From the NCBI RefSeq assembly GCF_000316605.1, contig NC_019683.1:4076036-4140035 (forward strand): 64,000 bases of DNA, read 5' to 3'. Under the pieces are notes generated by a model. The model saw nothing but the letters and a program-made list of their open reading frames with translations. It had not been told where the DNA came from and searched no databases. Position numbers and translations under genes: made by a program. Positions within the stretch are counted from its first letter, which is position 1; every line of letters starts with the position of its first letter. Shown here in pieces: positions 9,001 through 17,109 of the stretch. Source of the DNA: [Leptolyngbya] sp. PCC 7376. GTDB taxonomy: Bacteria; Cyanobacteriota; Cyanobacteriia; Cyanobacteriales; MRBY01.

Positions 9001-9570
9001 CCAACGGCGATCACTCTCATCATCTATACCTTCAATCTCCAGACAAAAATTCTGATGTAACCCTTCAAAATCTTGGAAAAACTGCTTGGTGACCGCTTCA
9101 ATGTTGAAACCCTTACCCACCTTCTCGACAGTCTTTACAAGGGTCGCATCATCTTCCTCATCAATACTAAAAAATAGCGGCTCTAACTTCTGGATAATCC
9201 CTTCTGCCGACTGCTTTAACTGATAGGGATGAAAAACAGGTTTACGCTTTTTACCCTGCTGCTTAACCCACATCCACACCTGCTGAGTTTGTGCCTCATC
9301 CCCAAAAATTAAGAGATGGGATTTGGAATAAACAGTCAGTTGACTATCGAGCTGCTTCTGAATTTTTCGCAGGGGAATTTTTTCGCAAATACACTGATAA
9401 ACCGTAAAGCCACGCTTCTGGGCGATCGCCTCCGCATCAAACTCTTCCTCATCTACCTCCAAAGGAATCGTTACCGCATCAGCCTCATCCCAGCCCAACT
9501 CTTCAATAAATAGGGATTCAAAATCAAAGTCTTTGAGATATTTTTCAGTGCGTTTGCGGTTCAGTTTCAT
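6043..9570 (-). CDS. Eco57I-like N6-adenine DNA methylase, RM/DISARM type
   Basis: The 1175-residue protein has the class I methyltransferase SAM motif DPACGSGAFL near residue 400 and the N6-adenine catalytic motif NPPW near residue 675. The C-terminal region with IYQIPVPRL resembles target-recognition domains of type I/IIG enzymes. The first 350 residues are acidic and mixed; I see no clear PD-ExK nuclease motif, so cutting may depend on its partners. It is the second gene of the operon, 67 bases after the helicase. Similar methylases occur with PLD-SNF2 helicases in defence islands. Confidence 0.85.
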   Translation of the reverse strand: MKLNRKRTEKYLKDFDFESLFIEELGWDEADAVTIPLEVDEEEFDAEAIAQKRGFTVYQCICEKIPLRKIQKQLDSQLTVYSKSHLLIFGDEAQTQQVWMWVKQQGKKRKPVFHPYQLKQSAEGIIQKLEPLFFSIDEEDDATLVKTVEKVGKGFNIEAVTKQFFQDFEGLHQNFCLEIEGIDDESDRRWYASVVLNRLMFVYFLQKRYFLDNENPDYLDNRLEDCLEQGEPFYGFLTDLFFEGFAKPEGDRADDIKAWLGKICYLNGGLFLKHSIEQKYSQISISDKAFEDVLKLFSSYSWHLDDRPDAEKESNEINPDVLGYIFEKYINQKEFGAYYTRPEITEYLCDRTINKVIVDKVNKQAGKEFKDVEELKNNLSNELCHLLLKKILPTLTLLDPACGSGAFLVAAMKTLIPIYDVIMGKAIRSNDGHLKSWLMEILDGHSSPDYYIKKRIITDNLYGVDIMEEATEICKLRLFLSLVSAVEKVDDLEPLPNVDFNIMAGNSLIGLIRVDGNAFDSLGCSQTEGTGVDPTQLNLIGQTVIQGNLLNALAASEYQRILEDKNKSIDLYKKHSFLSDESRGADERSKDQSVLALRNHIDKLNAESQAKLNRLLLDEFSTKLGIKFEEAQLNTKKTKKRLLNIGDIDALEPFHWGYHFDKVFERGGFDAIIANPPWEIFKPNAREFFLRYDDSVRKSKMNIKEFKKVQKKLLENPKIATEWCKYQSQFPYVSSYFRSAEQFKNQISVVNGRKQGTDINLYKLFLEQCFNLLRDNGRCGIIIPTGIYTDLGSKQLREMLFKQCEVENIFGISNERFIFEGVDHQFKFCLLDFEKGNETPHFYSAFRIDPREAIRPNELTAFFENRDIHLKISTDLVRKLSPDSLSVMEFKQPIDISIAEKMTRFPLLGEQIEGKWNLKLSAEFHMTGDSHLFQIETAEGQLPLYEGKMIHQFTHEFAEPRYWVDEKEGRKAVIGVRGTDNGQVLDYQDYRLAYRSVASSTNERTLISSILPKNIFFGHSMNASIVYTDNQRSICNRELLFVLSCLNSFVFDASLRSRVSQNITMFYIYQIPVPRLQKGDQWFDEIVERAAKLICTTPEFDDLAAEVGLGSHENGVTDEAERGKLRAELDGIIAHLYGLTEAEFTHILSTFPIVSEIIKNDALNAYRDVKLGLIK

Positions 9571-9637
9571 AAGGAGTTTTCCCTAGGATGTAGCTAATCA
9601 GATAAAGAAAATGGATTGGGTCAATGTTTCAGAGTAT

Positions 9638-12600
9638 TTATGTAGAGCTATCAAATAAACCCATCGAACAAATAACCCTCGCTCCCTCAAACGTCCCATC
9701 CGCAGTCACCACACAGAGCGCATCATGCTCCATTAGGTAAGTTACTTTTTGCGCCAAATCCTCATTAGAAATCCCTGCCCTCATCTCTCGGTTCAACGTG
9801 GCGATCGCATTTTGTTTAAGGGGATAAGTATGGGCAAGTTCCACCGCCTGTTCTAACTTTTCCCACTCCTCACCCTGAGCCAATAACGGAGCCGTTTCTT
9901 TAATTTCTTGGCAATAGCCCATCAATCGTTCATAGACCCTTGCCCTTGCGCCCCGTTTACTACCTAACGTGCCAGCAACTTTCTTGGTTTGCTCAGTGAT
10001 TAATCGAGATGCCCTTTGGACTAGATCATGGTGCTGGGGATGACGGTCTTGAGCTGGGGTATCAATACTGCATCGCGCCGTCCGTAAAATGCGCATCTGG
10101 GATTGGGTCACGCTATTGCCATGCTTATCAATCCATGCCAGAGCATCAGTCCCTTCCGCAGTCCGTAAATAAAGTAAAACACCCTCTGGATCTAAAGCTG
10201 TTGGCTCATGGTAGCGGGTAGAGAATACCACATCTGGTAACTCAGCGATTATTCGTTTAAGTTTGGGATTCGCGTCAATTGCTGTCTGCCAAATCTGTAG
10301 AGCTTCCGAAGTTAAATCAACTTCCCCTTCATCGTCATCATCATCGAGGACACCAGACTTTTCATTGTAGAGATTGAGCAGCATCGCCCGTTCTTCCTCA
10401 TCCTCAAAAAACGCCTCATCCGTGCCCACAACTTCCTGATTTTCCTTCAGGCGATCACGCAGACGCCCCCGCAGATTAATAAGTTGTTCTACCCCTGCCG
10501 CTGGTAAGAATGAATAACAGAAAATTTCGTCCGCTTCCTGCCCAATTCGATCCACACGACCTGCCCGCTGAATTAACCGGATAATCGCCCAGGGCAAATC
10601 GTAATTCAGGATAATCCTTGCATCCTGTAGGTTTTGACCTTCACTCAGCACATCAGTAGCAATGAGAACCCTTAGCTGTTCTTCCTGTGGCATCGTTTTT
10701 TCATTACTTTTTGGACTGAAACGCCGAGCTAGCTCTGTTGGGTCTTTCGCTCCTCCTGTTGCTAGACCAATCTTATCGATGCCTTCCGTTTCCAATGTCT
10801 GAGCCAGATAACGGGCGGTATCCGCAAATTGGGTAAAGATTAGAACCTTTTCCTCTGGGTGGGTTTCAGTCAATAACTCAATCAGAGCAGTTAACTTACT
10901 ATCCTGTGTTGCATCCCAACCCCCAGCAATTTTTAGGATTGTGACAAGGCATTGGGCATCCCGCTCTAGGTCTTCAGCAAGTTCCGGTTGGAATAAGTCA
11001 GGACGAATCCACTTAAACCGACGAGGATACTTATCCTGATACAGCTCATAGACTGCCGCTGCCCGTTGTTTAAACTCTTCGCTGGGGGACAGTTGATCTT
11101 CATCTATGCCCTCATCGCTTTCCCAATCCTGAACTAACAGAGAATCTTGATCTTCATCGGTTGTTCCATCCAATAGAGCGGCATCCTGCGTTCCAATCGG
11201 AATGGGTACATCGTTGGCGATCGCATGGAGATAGACATAATTTCGCAGAATGTGGCGATCAATAGACTGGAGAAAAGCAGTACCACTACTTTCGAGACGC
11301 TTAAACAAATTCGTTCGGCAAAATCCCATTAATCGCTGCCCTGCATGGGAGAGATTCGCTAATATTTTCCGTTCTGCCTCAGTCAGATCTAAATGCTCAA
11401 ATCCCGTTGCCAAACTCATCTGACCGGGGGCTTTAGTTCGAGCTTTCTTACGACTCTTAGGCGATTGAATTACATAATTCCCTAGACCATAACGAGGCAA
11501 ACAAAGACTATTGATAATATCCACCACGCGATCACCATATAGCCGCGCATAGAGGTCAGATTCCCCAGTGGTATTAAATTTCACCGTATAGGGACGACGG
11601 GTAGGAAAGTAGAATTTACTGTCGTTGGGAAACTCCAGATAGGAACCCCGCTCATCTTGTTTTGCATAGGTATTTTTGATAAAGCCACGGGTACGCCGCA
11701 CCATATAGCGACTCATGAGCTGCTGCCAATCTTCCGGCTCATCACTATGTTCAAATGCCATGAGCGATCGCACTGGGGCTTGATGTCGCCGCCGAAACTT
11801 CATCTCTCCACCTAGCCCACGGATATAGGCTTCCGGTTTGATCCCTAGGTCAGCTTCCTCTCGCAGAAATAGACGTAACTGGGAAGATAAATCTAAATAG
11901 CCTTTGTTGTAGGGCGTGGCTGTGAGCATGATGCACCGCGCACCGCTCTGCTCCATATATTCCTTAATCGCCTGATAGCGTTTGCCCTCACGGTTTCGGA
12001 GGTTATGACTTTCATCAATTAGTACCAACCGAAATCGAGCAGGGACTTCCGGTAAGACTTTTTCAACCTGACTGATGGGTACGACTTTTCCTCGCAGACC
12101 ATATCGCTCGACATAGCCCTTCCACATCGATTCCAAATTCTTCGGGCAGATAATCAGAGTACTTGTCCCATACTCCTCTTCACAGACATGGGCGATCGCC
12201 GTTCCCACTAAGGTTTTCCCTAAGCCCACCACATCACCGATAATCACACCATTGCGCTTATCAATATGCTGCATCGCAACCCGTACAGCTTGTTCCTGAA
12301 ACTCTAACAAGCCAAAGTTCTTGGGAGCTTGATAGCGGCTTAAACCATCCCGTGCTTCTTGTGACAAGTGATAAGCCATTTTGAGGTAGATATAAAAAGG
12401 TTTGAGCTGACAACCCGCCCAACTTTCATTAATAACCTCAATTAAATCCTTCGAGATATCAAGGGCAAATTTATCTTTCCACCGATCCTCAAACCACTCT
12501 TCCAGCTTTTTTGTATCATCTCGGTCAGTAACCTCTACATTGAGTTCACCCTGACCACTGAGCCCTGAAAATGTGAGATTACTACTCCCGACATAACCAA

Positions 12601-13063
12601 TACGGGGCGTGATTTTATCCTCTCGGTAAATCAGATATAGCTTGGCATGGAGTAGATGCCGCAGGAATAAACGAACCTCTAACTTATCCTCCTTAAGCTG
12701 TGCCTGTAGCCGTTTCAGCGTTTTTTCATCTTTGTCAGTCGGTACACCATAGGTCAATTGCTCCCGAAACTGTTGAGCCATGACTTTCTTTAATTTGTTG
12801 GCAATTTCATTAGAAATACGTTCTTTGCGCTTACCGATGGCAAACTCACGCTTTAGCTCATCACCAGGTAACTTTTGCATCCCAACGAGTAGACGACAAT
12901 TTTTCCCTTCTCCCGATCCAAACTGCTCAATCTCATTTTCCAGCTCAGACCAACCACGTAGATTAAAGTACCCCACACAAAAATCGGAACGATAACCTTC
13001 CTTCAGACAGTGCTTAAGTTCCGGCAGCAATGGGAAATCGCAATTATCGTAAATAGCCGACAT
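9638..13063 (-). CDS. PLD-SNF2 helicase fusion, defence system
   Basis: The 1141-residue protein has an N-terminal phospholipase D-like domain (HAKLYLIYR near residue 142, then GSSNLTFSG) followed by a SNF2 helicase: GDVVGLGKT near residue 279, the DExH box LIDESHN near residue 347, LTATPYNK, and in the second lobe ATDVLSEGQNLQ and QRAGRVDRIGQ. PLD domains in this setting are often nucleases. It is the first gene of the operon with the methylase. The set recalls DISARM (SNF2 helicase, adenine methylase, PLD protein) but the drmA/drmB partners are absent. Confidence 0.86.
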   Translation of the reverse strand: MSAIYDNCDFPLLPELKHCLKEGYRSDFCVGYFNLRGWSELENEIEQFGSGEGKNCRLLVGMQKLPGDELKREFAIGKRKERISNEIANKLKKVMAQQFREQLTYGVPTDKDEKTLKRLQAQLKEDKLEVRLFLRHLLHAKLYLIYREDKITPRIGYVGSSNLTFSGLSGQGELNVEVTDRDDTKKLEEWFEDRWKDKFALDISKDLIEVINESWAGCQLKPFYIYLKMAYHLSQEARDGLSRYQAPKNFGLLEFQEQAVRVAMQHIDKRNGVIIGDVVGLGKTLVGTAIAHVCEEEYGTSTLIICPKNLESMWKGYVERYGLRGKVVPISQVEKVLPEVPARFRLVLIDESHNLRNREGKRYQAIKEYMEQSGARCIMLTATPYNKGYLDLSSQLRLFLREEADLGIKPEAYIRGLGGEMKFRRRHQAPVRSLMAFEHSDEPEDWQQLMSRYMVRRTRGFIKNTYAKQDERGSYLEFPNDSKFYFPTRRPYTVKFNTTGESDLYARLYGDRVVDIINSLCLPRYGLGNYVIQSPKSRKKARTKAPGQMSLATGFEHLDLTEAERKILANLSHAGQRLMGFCRTNLFKRLESSGTAFLQSIDRHILRNYVYLHAIANDVPIPIGTQDAALLDGTTDEDQDSLLVQDWESDEGIDEDQLSPSEEFKQRAAAVYELYQDKYPRRFKWIRPDLFQPELAEDLERDAQCLVTILKIAGGWDATQDSKLTALIELLTETHPEEKVLIFTQFADTARYLAQTLETEGIDKIGLATGGAKDPTELARRFSPKSNEKTMPQEEQLRVLIATDVLSEGQNLQDARIILNYDLPWAIIRLIQRAGRVDRIGQEADEIFCYSFLPAAGVEQLINLRGRLRDRLKENQEVVGTDEAFFEDEEERAMLLNLYNEKSGVLDDDDDEGEVDLTSEALQIWQTAIDANPKLKRIIAELPDVVFSTRYHEPTALDPEGVLLYLRTAEGTDALAWIDKHGNSVTQSQMRILRTARCSIDTPAQDRHPQHHDLVQRASRLITEQTKKVAGTLGSKRGARARVYERLMGYCQEIKETAPLLAQGEEWEKLEQAVELAHTYPLKQNAIATLNREMRAGISNEDLAQKVTYLMEHDALCVVTADGTFEGARVICSMGLFDSST

Positions 13064-13188
13064 GAATATAAAGCGATGTGTGGCGATCGCTAATAACTGA
13101 AATACAGTTTAGTTCAACTACTAAAACTAAACGCCTAAAAATCAGATAACTACACTAAAGTTTCGGTCTAGTTATTCTCTGAAGATTG

Positions 13189-13232
13189 GATATGAGGAGA
13201 GTAGGGCTATTCTCTCTACTCTCCTCAATATC
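13189..13232. terminator. Strong hairpin between core and defence operon
   Basis: The arms GATATGAGGAGAGTAG (13189-13204) and CTACTCTCCTCAATATC (13216-13232) pair over 16 bases with one bulge and an 11-base loop. The hairpin lies directly after the stop of the minus-strand gene at 13237-13443, and upstream of the defence operon on the same strand. There is no T run, so it may end transcription poorly or have another role. It separates the core from the defence cargo. Confidence 0.6.
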
Positions 13233-13236
13233 ACCT

Positions 13237-13443
13237 TTAAATCAATCCCTGATCTCTTACAAAGAAGAATAGACAGCGACCTAACGCTTTGGATGCTTTG
13301 CGGCCTCTGCCTAGATTGGTGTAGTCATCTCTGGTGATGTAGTCCGCTTTTACCGCATCCCAGGGAGATCGCCCATGCTGAAAACAGATGTGCTTAAACT
13401 CTTCAAACCCTAATGGATAGGGGTTAAGATTACTTTTAGCCAT
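13237..13443 (-). CDS. Small element-end protein, hairpin-leader gene
   Basis: From the ATG at 13443 the protein has 68 residues (MAKSNLNPYPLG...). I do not recognise it. A GGAG ribosome site lies about 9 bases upstream, which favours this start over the upstream GTG-type start that would run through a hairpin. The gene is divergent from the MerR-like regulator. The right element has a gene in the same place (62570-62821) that also starts MAK and follows a similar hairpin, although the protein sequences are very different. Confidence 0.6.
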   Translation of the reverse strand: MAKSNLNPYPLGFEEFKHICFQHGRSPWDAVKADYITRDDYTNLGRGRKASKALGRCLFFFVRDQGLI

Positions 13444-13470
13444 AACGTACTCCATTACGTTTTGGTCACG

Positions 13471-13500
13471 CCTCCGCAAATGTTCCACCATTTGTGGGGG
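13471..13500 (-). promoter_or_regulatory. Conserved leader hairpin, left element
   Basis: In gene sense the leader reads CCCCCACAAATG, a 6-base loop, then CATTTGCGGAGG: 12 positions of which 10 pair. It lies 28 bases before the start of the 68-residue gene. The right element has a hairpin with the same C-rich foot but a different stem at 62501-62534. The shape is kept while the sequence changes, which suggests function. Confidence 0.5.
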
Positions 13501-13581
13501 CTCTCTTTTTGTATGTCACTGACAGTTTACCACACCAGATCAGCGAGTTATCCTCATATCATCATCACTTTTTCATCGGCT

Positions 13582-13857
13582 ATGAAAAATTGCTTAAAAG
13601 TTGATGATTGCGTGGCTTTCCTGCCAAGAAAACAGGTTGCAGACCTATTAGGTATAAGCCTTCCAACTCTCCGTGAATATCAGAAGTATTTAAGTCAACT
13701 ATCTCCTAATGGTTGGGATTACCGCTCTGGAGATAGAGGATTCACACGTCAATCTTTTGAAGTGTTATCGATATTTAGAGGTTTGGTTCAAAGCGTAGGA
13801 AGACCACAGGCAATCTTAAACATCAATAACGTAATGAAAGGTAAACCAAATGGCTAG
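13582..13857 (+). CDS. MerR-like HTH regulator, left element
   Basis: From the ATG at 13582 the protein has 91 residues. LPRKQVADLLGISLPTLREY is a MerR-type winged-helix DNA-reading segment. The right element's counterpart (62111-62401) shares NGWDY / VGWDY, SFEVL and AILNI. Longer upstream starts give an unlikely aromatic-rich N-terminus. The gene overlaps the next one by 8 bases and heads a plus-strand operon that ends with the ATPase, so it probably controls that operon or the divergent gene. Confidence 0.72.
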   Translation: MKNCLKVDDCVAFLPRKQVADLLGISLPTLREYQKYLSQLSPNGWDYRSGDRGFTRQSFEVLSIFRGLVQSVGRPQAILNINNVMKGKPNG

Positions 13858-14173
13858 AACAGAAGTTCGTGAAGTAATCAAGGAAGCGGTCAACAACCAG
13901 CAACCGCAGTCGCATCAGTCCACCAGCGAATCACCAACAGATAATCCCCTTGCAAAAGCTCGTAACCAACTGAAGCGTTCAACAAAGCTCTATGCTGCCA
14001 GCGGCATTGTGGAAGGCTTGAATGAGCTACTGGTTGGTGATTTCAGTGGGATTGAAGAAGAGCTAGAGATTGCGGTTGATGAGTTTTCGGAGCGGGTAGC
14101 CCACCCAAAGTCATCAGACTTGGAGATCGCACCCTCGTCACCTTCGTTTTTCGCGCTGGCTCCAGCAGAGTAA
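13850..14173 (+). CDS. Conserved core protein, 107 aa
   Basis: The N-terminal 35 residues are Gln/Ser/Pro-rich and probably disordered. The rest, with NQLKRSTKLYAASGIVEGLNELLVGDFSGIEEEL, is almost identical to the right element's counterpart at 61795-62127. Strong conservation there while the N-termini differ suggests a structured, essential C-terminal part. No known family recognised. It overlaps the regulator gene. Confidence 0.7.
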   Translation: MARTEVREVIKEAVNNQQPQSHQSTSESPTDNPLAKARNQLKRSTKLYAASGIVEGLNELLVGDFSGIEEELEIAVDEFSERVAHPKSSDLEIAPSSPSFFALAPAE

Positions 14174-14244
14174 ATCATCATCAACGCCCTCTATTCCCAG
14201 ACTTTTCGATGGGGATGGGGGTATAGTTCTACCCCTGTAAACCA

Positions 14245-14496
14245 ATGTCAGATTCTAAAAAAGGTGAGGCGATCACCCGTGAGATTTTTACGCGAGAGGT
14301 TCACTATTCAGAACCGATTAGCACTGAAACAAGCTCAGATAGTGATTCAGAAGAGTCAACGCTTGTTTGGCTCTTAAATCAGCCGTTGTTCTGGATAGCG
14401 ATAGGAGCTTTGGCGATCGCCCTCATGACCGATGACCAAGCGCCAGTGATCATCAACAATCAAGCGCCGCCACCAGTCATCATCAATAACAACTAA
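14245..14496 (+). CDS. Small single-pass membrane protein, 83 aa
   Basis: A polar, Ser/Asp-rich N-terminus of about 45 residues is followed by one membrane segment (LNQPLFWIAIGALAIALM) and a short tail PVIINNQAPPPVIINNN. The right element has an 81-residue counterpart (61478-61723) with the same plan. Small membrane proteins beside an FtsK/HerA ATPase are found in membrane-containing and filamentous phages and in conjugation systems. I cannot choose between them. Confidence 0.72.
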   Translation: MSDSKKGEAITREIFTREVHYSEPISTETSSDSDSEESTLVWLLNQPLFWIAIGALAIALMTDDQAPVIINNQAPPPVIINNN

Positions 14497-14498
14497 TC

Positions 14499-14852
14499 AT
14501 GTTTGGAAATAAGTACACCCCAGAACGAAAGCGGCGAGCTGAGCGCAAACTCGAACGGGCTAAGCAACGGCTTGAGATCGCCAAACAGGTCGTCAGTATT
14601 GAGCGGCAAACAACCTTAGTCAATGCCCAAGTTGATGCCCTCGAAACTGCCGACAAGAAAATCACTAACCATCAACTGAAATTACTCAAATCTACGAATA
14701 AGAAGGCGATCGCCGCTCAGATAGAAGGGATGGATACCCAGGTGGAAAAGTCGTTACCCAAGATGCTGGAGTCGAGGCATCAGGCGGGTCAGAAGATGAT
14801 CAGCAGCAGCTCAATGCTAATCCAATCGGTCAAGGACAGAGCGAAATCATAG
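14499..14852 (+). CDS. Coiled-coil core protein, 117 aa
   Basis: A highly charged helical protein: TPERKRRAERKLERAKQRLEIAKQVV is strongly basic and fits a coiled coil, followed by a second helical stretch. It starts 2 bases after the upstream gene. The counterpart at 61122-61475 differs at only a few positions. The basic N-terminal helix could bind DNA or a membrane surface. Function unknown. Confidence 0.72.
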   Translation: MFGNKYTPERKRRAERKLERAKQRLEIAKQVVSIERQTTLVNAQVDALETADKKITNHQLKLLKSTNKKAIAAQIEGMDTQVEKSLPKMLESRHQAGQKMISSSSMLIQSVKDRAKS

Positions 14853-14880
14853 ACGTTAAAGCAGAGAGGTTAATCGAGTA

Positions 14881-15126
14881 ATGCTTAAATACTTTGTTTC
14901 TTATGCAGTGGGGGGCTGCTTAGCGGCGATCACCCTCTCTGCATTCATCACAGAAATCGCCAGATTATTACCCGAAATCATTCCCGCAGCATTGATATTT
15001 TGGGCTGTGGTTGCAGTGATTAGCGGCGTGGTGCTGAAGGTCTCAGGGTACGCGGAAGCATTTGGTGCGATGTGGATTTGGAGCAATATCCTAATTGGAT
15101 TGGGGGTGGGTCTTGGTATCGCTTAA
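14881..15126 (+). CDS. Two-pass membrane protein, 81 aa
   Basis: Hydrophobic segments cover about residues 4-22, 30-52 and 60-79 (LIFWAVVAVISGVVL is typical), so two or three membrane passes are likely. The end overlaps the start of the ATPase gene by 32 bases in another frame, which implies translational coupling. The counterpart at 60863-61105 has the same overlap. The ATPase that follows also begins with membrane segments, so both probably sit in one membrane complex. Confidence 0.72.
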   Translation: MLKYFVSYAVGGCLAAITLSAFITEIARLLPEIIPAALIFWAVVAVISGVVLKVSGYAEAFGAMWIWSNILIGLGVGLGIA

Positions 15127-16417
15127 GCACTTGCAAAATAAGCCGTTGGAGGAATCTGACGACTTCTCAATTAGTTGGTCTTGGGTCTGGGTTGCGACGC
15201 TGTACTTTTTCGCAGCCGGGACTCTATCCGCTTCGTTTCTCTCATTTGAAGGGAAAGATAGTATCTCAGCTCGACTGATGTTCCGATTGTTTGGTTTAGG
15301 GGCGATCGCCACCGCAGTCGGTAAAACCAGAGAGGTGCAATACTTCTCCAAATACAGCGGTTACCGTGAGGTACTGCGCGAGGATAATTTCATCTCTAAA
15401 TTTGTGAAATCTTCCAAGAAAACCGAAGCCCACCAAACAGCGGATGCAGACGAGGAAGAAATTGCTATTTACGACTGGCAACGGCTGCGGTCTGAAGCAA
15501 CGGGCATTATGATCGCCGGAAATCCAGGTCATGGTAAATCCTCCGTAGCTCTGTGGTCATTAGGGTGGCTCACCCAGTTAGAAGCAGCACATATAGAAAT
15601 CTGTGACCCCCATGCAGGCGTTAACCGAGGTTGGGCTGAAAATGGCTTTAATCCTGTTAGCAATTACGGTGAAATCGAGCAGAAATTCAAAGATGCTCTA
15701 GCAGAATTTAAAGCTCGAAAAACACGTGCGGAGCAAGGACAAGATATCGGTCGAAAGTTTATTCTCGTGGCTGATGAAACCGATGGCTATGAAGATAATT
15801 TCGAGGATGCAGATTTAGTTTCTAGAGTACAAACAGTACTTGGAAAGGAAGGTAGAAAATACGGCATCATCCTAATCTTTATTACTCACACAGCGAACGT
15901 CACCAACAAGAAAATAGACGCGCAAGAAAGGGATTGTTTTACCTCCATTAATCTGGGTGTTTCTGCAATGGCAAAAGCTCAGAAGACATGGGGGAAAAAA
16001 TCTGAAGAGTACAAGCTTCTCAAACAACAAGTCTATCCTTGTGTAGTTGTATCGAATGGTGTTCCTGCATTAGCAATTCACCCAACCCATGCTGAATATA
16101 CAGAGTTTAAAACATCAGGAAACCTACCCAAAAACTTACTCCCAGTCCATCAAATCCATGATTTTGGGCAGCCACACGGCAGCCACAGTAGCCACACTCA
16201 GCCACACCTAGACACAAATTACGTAGACCGCCTGTATAGTCTGGAGTTTGACCTAGACAGCCACAGTTCAGCCACACAGCCACAGGAGCCACAATTAGAC
16301 ACAGAATCTAGCTATATCTGTCCTGAGTGTGGCAGCCACAGTAGTAAATGGCATGACAGAAGAAAGAATCGGAGGAAATGCAAAGACTGCAACAATACTT
16401 GGACAATCAAGGACTAA
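15095..16417 (+). CDS. FtsK/HerA-class ATPase with C-terminal zinc ribbon
   Basis: Hydrophobic segments occupy roughly residues 28-75. A P-loop GNPGHGKSS follows near residue 143, and FILVADETD near residue 225 is the likely Walker B strand. A low-complexity linker rich in Ser, His, Gln and Pro (about 355-405) leads to a four-Cys zinc ribbon (CPECGS...CKDC) like that of IS1 InsA. FtsK/HerA ATPases pump DNA in virus packaging or conjugation. The linker DNA carries nine AGCCACA words in all frames. Start is a TTG at 15095 or 15113, in both elements; the gene overlaps the previous one. Confidence 0.82.
   Translation: MDWGWVLVSLKHLQNKPLEESDDFSISWSWVWVATLYFFAAGTLSASFLSFEGKDSISARLMFRLFGLGAIATAVGKTREVQYFSKYSGYREVLREDNFISKFVKSSKKTEAHQTADADEEEIAIYDWQRLRSEATGIMIAGNPGHGKSSVALWSLGWLTQLEAAHIEICDPHAGVNRGWAENGFNPVSNYGEIEQKFKDALAEFKARKTRAEQGQDIGRKFILVADETDGYEDNFEDADLVSRVQTVLGKEGRKYGIILIFITHTANVTNKKIDAQERDCFTSINLGVSAMAKAQKTWGKKSEEYKLLKQQVYPCVVVSNGVPALAIHPTHAEYTEFKTSGNLPKNLLPVHQIHDFGQPHGSHSSHTQPHLDTNYVDRLYSLEFDLDSHSSATQPQEPQLDTESSYICPECGSHSSKWHDRRKNRRKCKDCNNTWTIKD
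16170..16340 (+). repeat. AGCCACA heptamer array inside the ATPase gene
   Basis: Exact AGCCACA occurs at 16170, 16181, 16190, 16200, 16259, 16270, 16278, 16287 and 16334 (first bases). Spacings within the two groups are 8-11 bases, about one helical turn. The words fall in all three reading frames, so the protein does not explain them. The right element has a parallel array of AGCAACA at 59652-59825. They look like iteron-type binding sites. Confidence 0.75.
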
Positions 16418-16447
16418 TTAAAAGCCAATATCAATCTCAAATATTTC

Positions 16448-16624
16448 TTATGACCATTTATCAGGGCCGCGTTTATTTACATCTATAACATTCGGATACT
16501 GATGCTTAGGTTCTGTTTTTACTAGTTGGCTTAATGTCAATAATATCTCTCTAAATTTACTCACTGATGAGATTAATTGACGGGCGATCTCCACACGTTC
16601 AGATACAGATAATTTCCGCTTCAT
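16448..16624 (-). CDS. Small hypothetical protein, 58 aa
   Basis: From the ATG at 16624, preceded by GGAG at a good distance, the protein starts MKRKLSVSERVEIARQL and has 58 residues. It is basic with a helical first half. Not recognised. It lies convergent to the ATPase gene at the left edge of the cargo slot and has no counterpart in the right element. Confidence 0.5.
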   Translation of the reverse strand: MKRKLSVSERVEIARQLISSVSKFREILLTLSQLVKTEPKHQYPNVIDVNKRGPDKWS

Positions 16625-16706
16625 ACTTACTCCAGTGCTAAACCCATTTTGCCAAAGCTTGAACCAACTATGACACGAACACCCTATTATCAGGATAGTA
16701 AGTTTA

Positions 16707-17060
16707 ATGACTGCCATGAAATCGAAGAGCAAATTTTTGCGGGGATTATGGATTTTTAGCTTTATCGTCGTAGGAATGTCCCTGATCGATGTGGCAGGGG
16801 AATGTAGCGGGGAGACTCAAGAGATGGCGCTATTCTCGTTTCTGCCGCTGTCCTATATCGCGATATATGGCTACATTTCCTATTTCCATATCGAGGAAGA
16901 AAACAAGCGATTGCAAAAGGATGATCAGAAGAAACACGCCCAAATAATTAGTTTGGCAAACAAGCAAAAAAAACTGCTTGCAGAAAAGAAAGAAATGCAC
17001 CAGCAAATTAGTAAACTCAAGCGTCAGGCTCAGCAATGGCTTGGAGAGGGTGAGCAATAA
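16707..17060 (+). CDS. Membrane protein with coiled-coil tail, 117 aa
   Basis: Two hydrophobic segments (GLWIFSFIVVGMSLIDVAG and ALFSFLPLSYIAIYGYISY) are followed by about 55 residues of Lys/Glu/Gln-rich coiled coil. No known family recognised. It is part of the cargo slot and absent from the right element. Confidence 0.6.
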   Translation: MTAMKSKSKFLRGLWIFSFIVVGMSLIDVAGECSGETQEMALFSFLPLSYIAIYGYISYFHIEEENKRLQKDDQKKHAQIISLANKQKKLLAEKKEMHQQISKLKRQAQQWLGEGEQ

Positions 17061-17109
17061 AAAGGCGATCGCCCATCATGCTGTCAAAATAAATCGGAGC
17101 CGAAGGAAA

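Noticed and set aside
3706-13063. Calling the defence operon DISARM or BREX
   Set aside because: drmA, drmB, pglZ and brxC-like genes are absent. Only the SNF2, PLD and methylase parts are shared with DISARM.
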